Positions 62,286 to 64,000 of a stretch of DNA of 64,000 nucleotides are shown piece after piece. Origin of the DNA: Torreya grandis (lineage: Eukaryota; Streptophyta; Pinopsida; Cupressales; Taxaceae); NCBI GenBank assembly GCA_037957365.1, contig JARHVA010005355.1, positions 1 to 64,000 of the forward strand. Direction: 5' to 3'. A model generated the notes under the pieces. The model made no database searches, was not told where the DNA came from, and saw nothing but the letters and a program-made list of their open reading frames with translations. Each line of letters starts with the position of its first letter. Within the stretch, counting starts at the first letter, position 1. The position numbers and the translations under genes were made by a program.

Positions 62286-64000
62286 ACCAGTAAATCTTTG
62301 CTTCTATCTATGATTCCCTGTAATTTATCCAAAATGAATTAAAATTCAATTAATTTGTCAATGTAGTCCAGTGTGAAATTACCTATTTCAATCTTTTTTT
62401 GGAGAAAAGATGTAAATTCTTGAATAATAGTCTCCATAGGAAGAATTTCTTGAGATTCATTTTTAACTTGGTAGAGAAGCTCTCCAATTTTCTTTGCAAG
62501 ATCTAACATCTTATTATTGCACATATATTCAATTTCTTTGAGATCTTTAACTATATTATTAATAAATTCTCTTTTATTATTCATAACTTACCTATATTAA
62601 ATGAACATTTTCCTATTTGGAATGACCTTATGCTCAACCAAAAGCTCCAGTTTGAATTTACGTAGTTGAGTCCATGTATTAATATCTTTTTTAGATAATT
62701 CCAAATTTTGAGTGAGTGTTTTAATTATTTTCTAAATTTATATTTAAATTCACTTAGGTTATTCAAAAATATAAGGCTATAATGCAACTATTGATTACCC
62801 TATGTTGTTAATCTCTCAATCTAGGCATTGACTGCCTAACCCTGAGATCTAATTTTGTCTACCTATTGAATGGATTTTTCAATATTTTCGTGCACAACAA
62901 GATTAATAGACTCAGAAGATTGGGTGATTTTTAGTTAAATATAGGTCAGCTATTCTACTTATACTTTGAGTTTGTCCTTAATCTTCTTGTCCTTATCATA
63001 TCTCTTGATTAAGGAGACTATTATTACTTACAAATCTTCCTTCATGCTTTAATGGGTTTGTTTCCTAAGATCTATTCATCCTACTACATATTCAGGCCCT
63101 TAAATATCTTTAATGTTTCTATTTTAGGAGGAAATATAACTTTGGAATACTTGTACCCAAATTCAAATATCACCCTTGACATAGTTTTGGCCTTCTTTGT
63201 TGTTTTGGGCTTTATAGGCACAATCTGACCAAAATCAAAGTATTCTGGTGCCACTGCTCACTTATTCTTCTTAGGTGTTTTTGATGCTATCCAAGGGGGA
63301 AGAGTAGATAGATCTCACTATGTAGAGGATGTCAAATCTTGGGATGCTTGGGGAGGAATAATGGATTATGAAGTAAGTGGAATGGAAGGCAGTGTGGTGG
63401 AGGTATCTGGTAATGGGGTTGACACTAATGGTATTATAGTAATAATAGGTGAGGTTTGGGTTGGATTAACCATCACTTTAGTTCTTATTGACATTTCAGA
63501 CACTAGGGTGACAAGAACTTGAGTTTTTATCTTTGAAGAAGGTATAAACATAAATTTGTCCATATCTTGTTGGGTGAAATACAAATTAGTTGGGGACCCC
63601 AATGATTTTGAAGGATTAGGTAGATTTGAAAATGAATCAAAAAATTGGTCTAGTGTACCTTGTGAAGGAACTTGAAAAAGTGTGGCACTAGGAGGTGAAG
63701 GTGGAGGTGAAAGAATAACTTGAGAAGGAACAAGATCAAATTAAATAGTGGTACTTATGAGAGGAACTATGGAAAATGTTACCTATGAAACTATGGCTTG
63801 AGAAGCTTTAGTCAAAGAAACCTCTAATTGAGTAGTATCTATTTATATAGTTTGTTGAAGAATTGGTTGAGACATTTGTGACGTTATTGATTGAGGTGGT
63901 GCCTCACTTGTTACTGGGATCTCTTTCTTCTCCATTTGATCACTTTCCTTGACACTTTCTTCTTTTTCTTTCCTCTTTCCTTTATTGACAAATACAAATT
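62275..64000 (-). pseudogene. Decayed minus-strand gene of unknown function, 5' end outside the window
   Basis: Read leftward from 64000. A frame of ~210 codons (64000 to 63366) begins with a Lys/Glu-rich part (KRKEKEESVKESDQMEKKE). A long Pro/Ser/Thr/Gln-rich region follows (EIPVTSEAPPQSITSQM, then QVILSPPPSPPS, TLDQFFDSFSNLP). Three in-frame stops fall where Gln fits. Past 63366 the frame continues with stops to KTTKKAKTMSRVIFEFGYKY and KVIFPPKIETLKIF. After a shift near 62600 an 81-codon helical tail (62584-62339: KREFINNIVKDLKEIEYM, ETIIQEFTSFLQKKIEIG) extends with one stop to ~62275, abutting the array. Low-complexity plus coiled-coil-like architecture could be a retroelement accessory protein. 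No domain was recognised. Confidence 0.5.

Overview
The window is AT-rich nuclear DNA from a large-genome seed plant, most likely a gymnosperm. This is inferred from very old, heavily eroded Ty3/Gypsy elements of the Tat/Ogre type packed end to end, with no intact host gene, rRNA or tRNA. Nearly all recognisable coding sequence is retrotransposon relic. The relics keep long single reading frames broken mainly by TAA, TAG and TGA where Gln, Trp or Arg codons are expected, as methylcytosine deamination would produce.

Layout. 1-2450: a GA microsatellite, a tandem duplication and unassigned DNA. About 2450-15967: element 1, a nearly full-length Tat-like element (LTR, Gag, protease, archaeal-type RNase H, reverse transcriptase, RNase H, integrase, 3.6 kb non-coding tail, LTR). 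16825-32481: a tandem LTR-internal-LTR-internal-LTR array of a non-autonomous family that has only Gag, fused to an acidic C-terminal extension of unknown function. Its outer LTRs measure 2521 and 2519 bp and both run TG...CA. The middle LTR is enlarged to about 4.1 kb by internal duplications. 32482-36640: unassigned. 36641-37590: an orphan integrase ending against an LTR.

37606-54465: element 3, a second, more divergent Tat/Ogre-like element. It has about 1.14 kb LTRs, an extra ORF upstream of Gag, a Gag with Pro/Gln octapeptide repeats, protease, a second RNase H upstream of the reverse transcriptase, RT-RNase H and integrase. 54478-57170: a cluster of near-palindromic 18-20 bp motifs followed by a decayed multi-exon gene of unknown family. 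57679-58640: a Gag zinc-knuckle plus protease relic of another Gypsy type. 59050-62285: about nine monomers of a 366-369 bp satellite-like repeat with signs of a three-monomer higher-order unit. 62275-64000: the 3' part of a decayed minus-strand gene of unknown function that runs off the window.

How the parts relate. The Gag of the non-autonomous array is clearly related to the Gag of element 1 (same order of conserved blocks), so an element-1-like Pol could have mobilised it in trans. Elements 1 and 3 share an unusual order, with the archaeal-type RNase H between protease and reverse transcriptase. The best candidates for something undescribed are the Gag-acidic-domain family, the intron-bearing gene behind the palindromic array, and the extra ORF of element 3.
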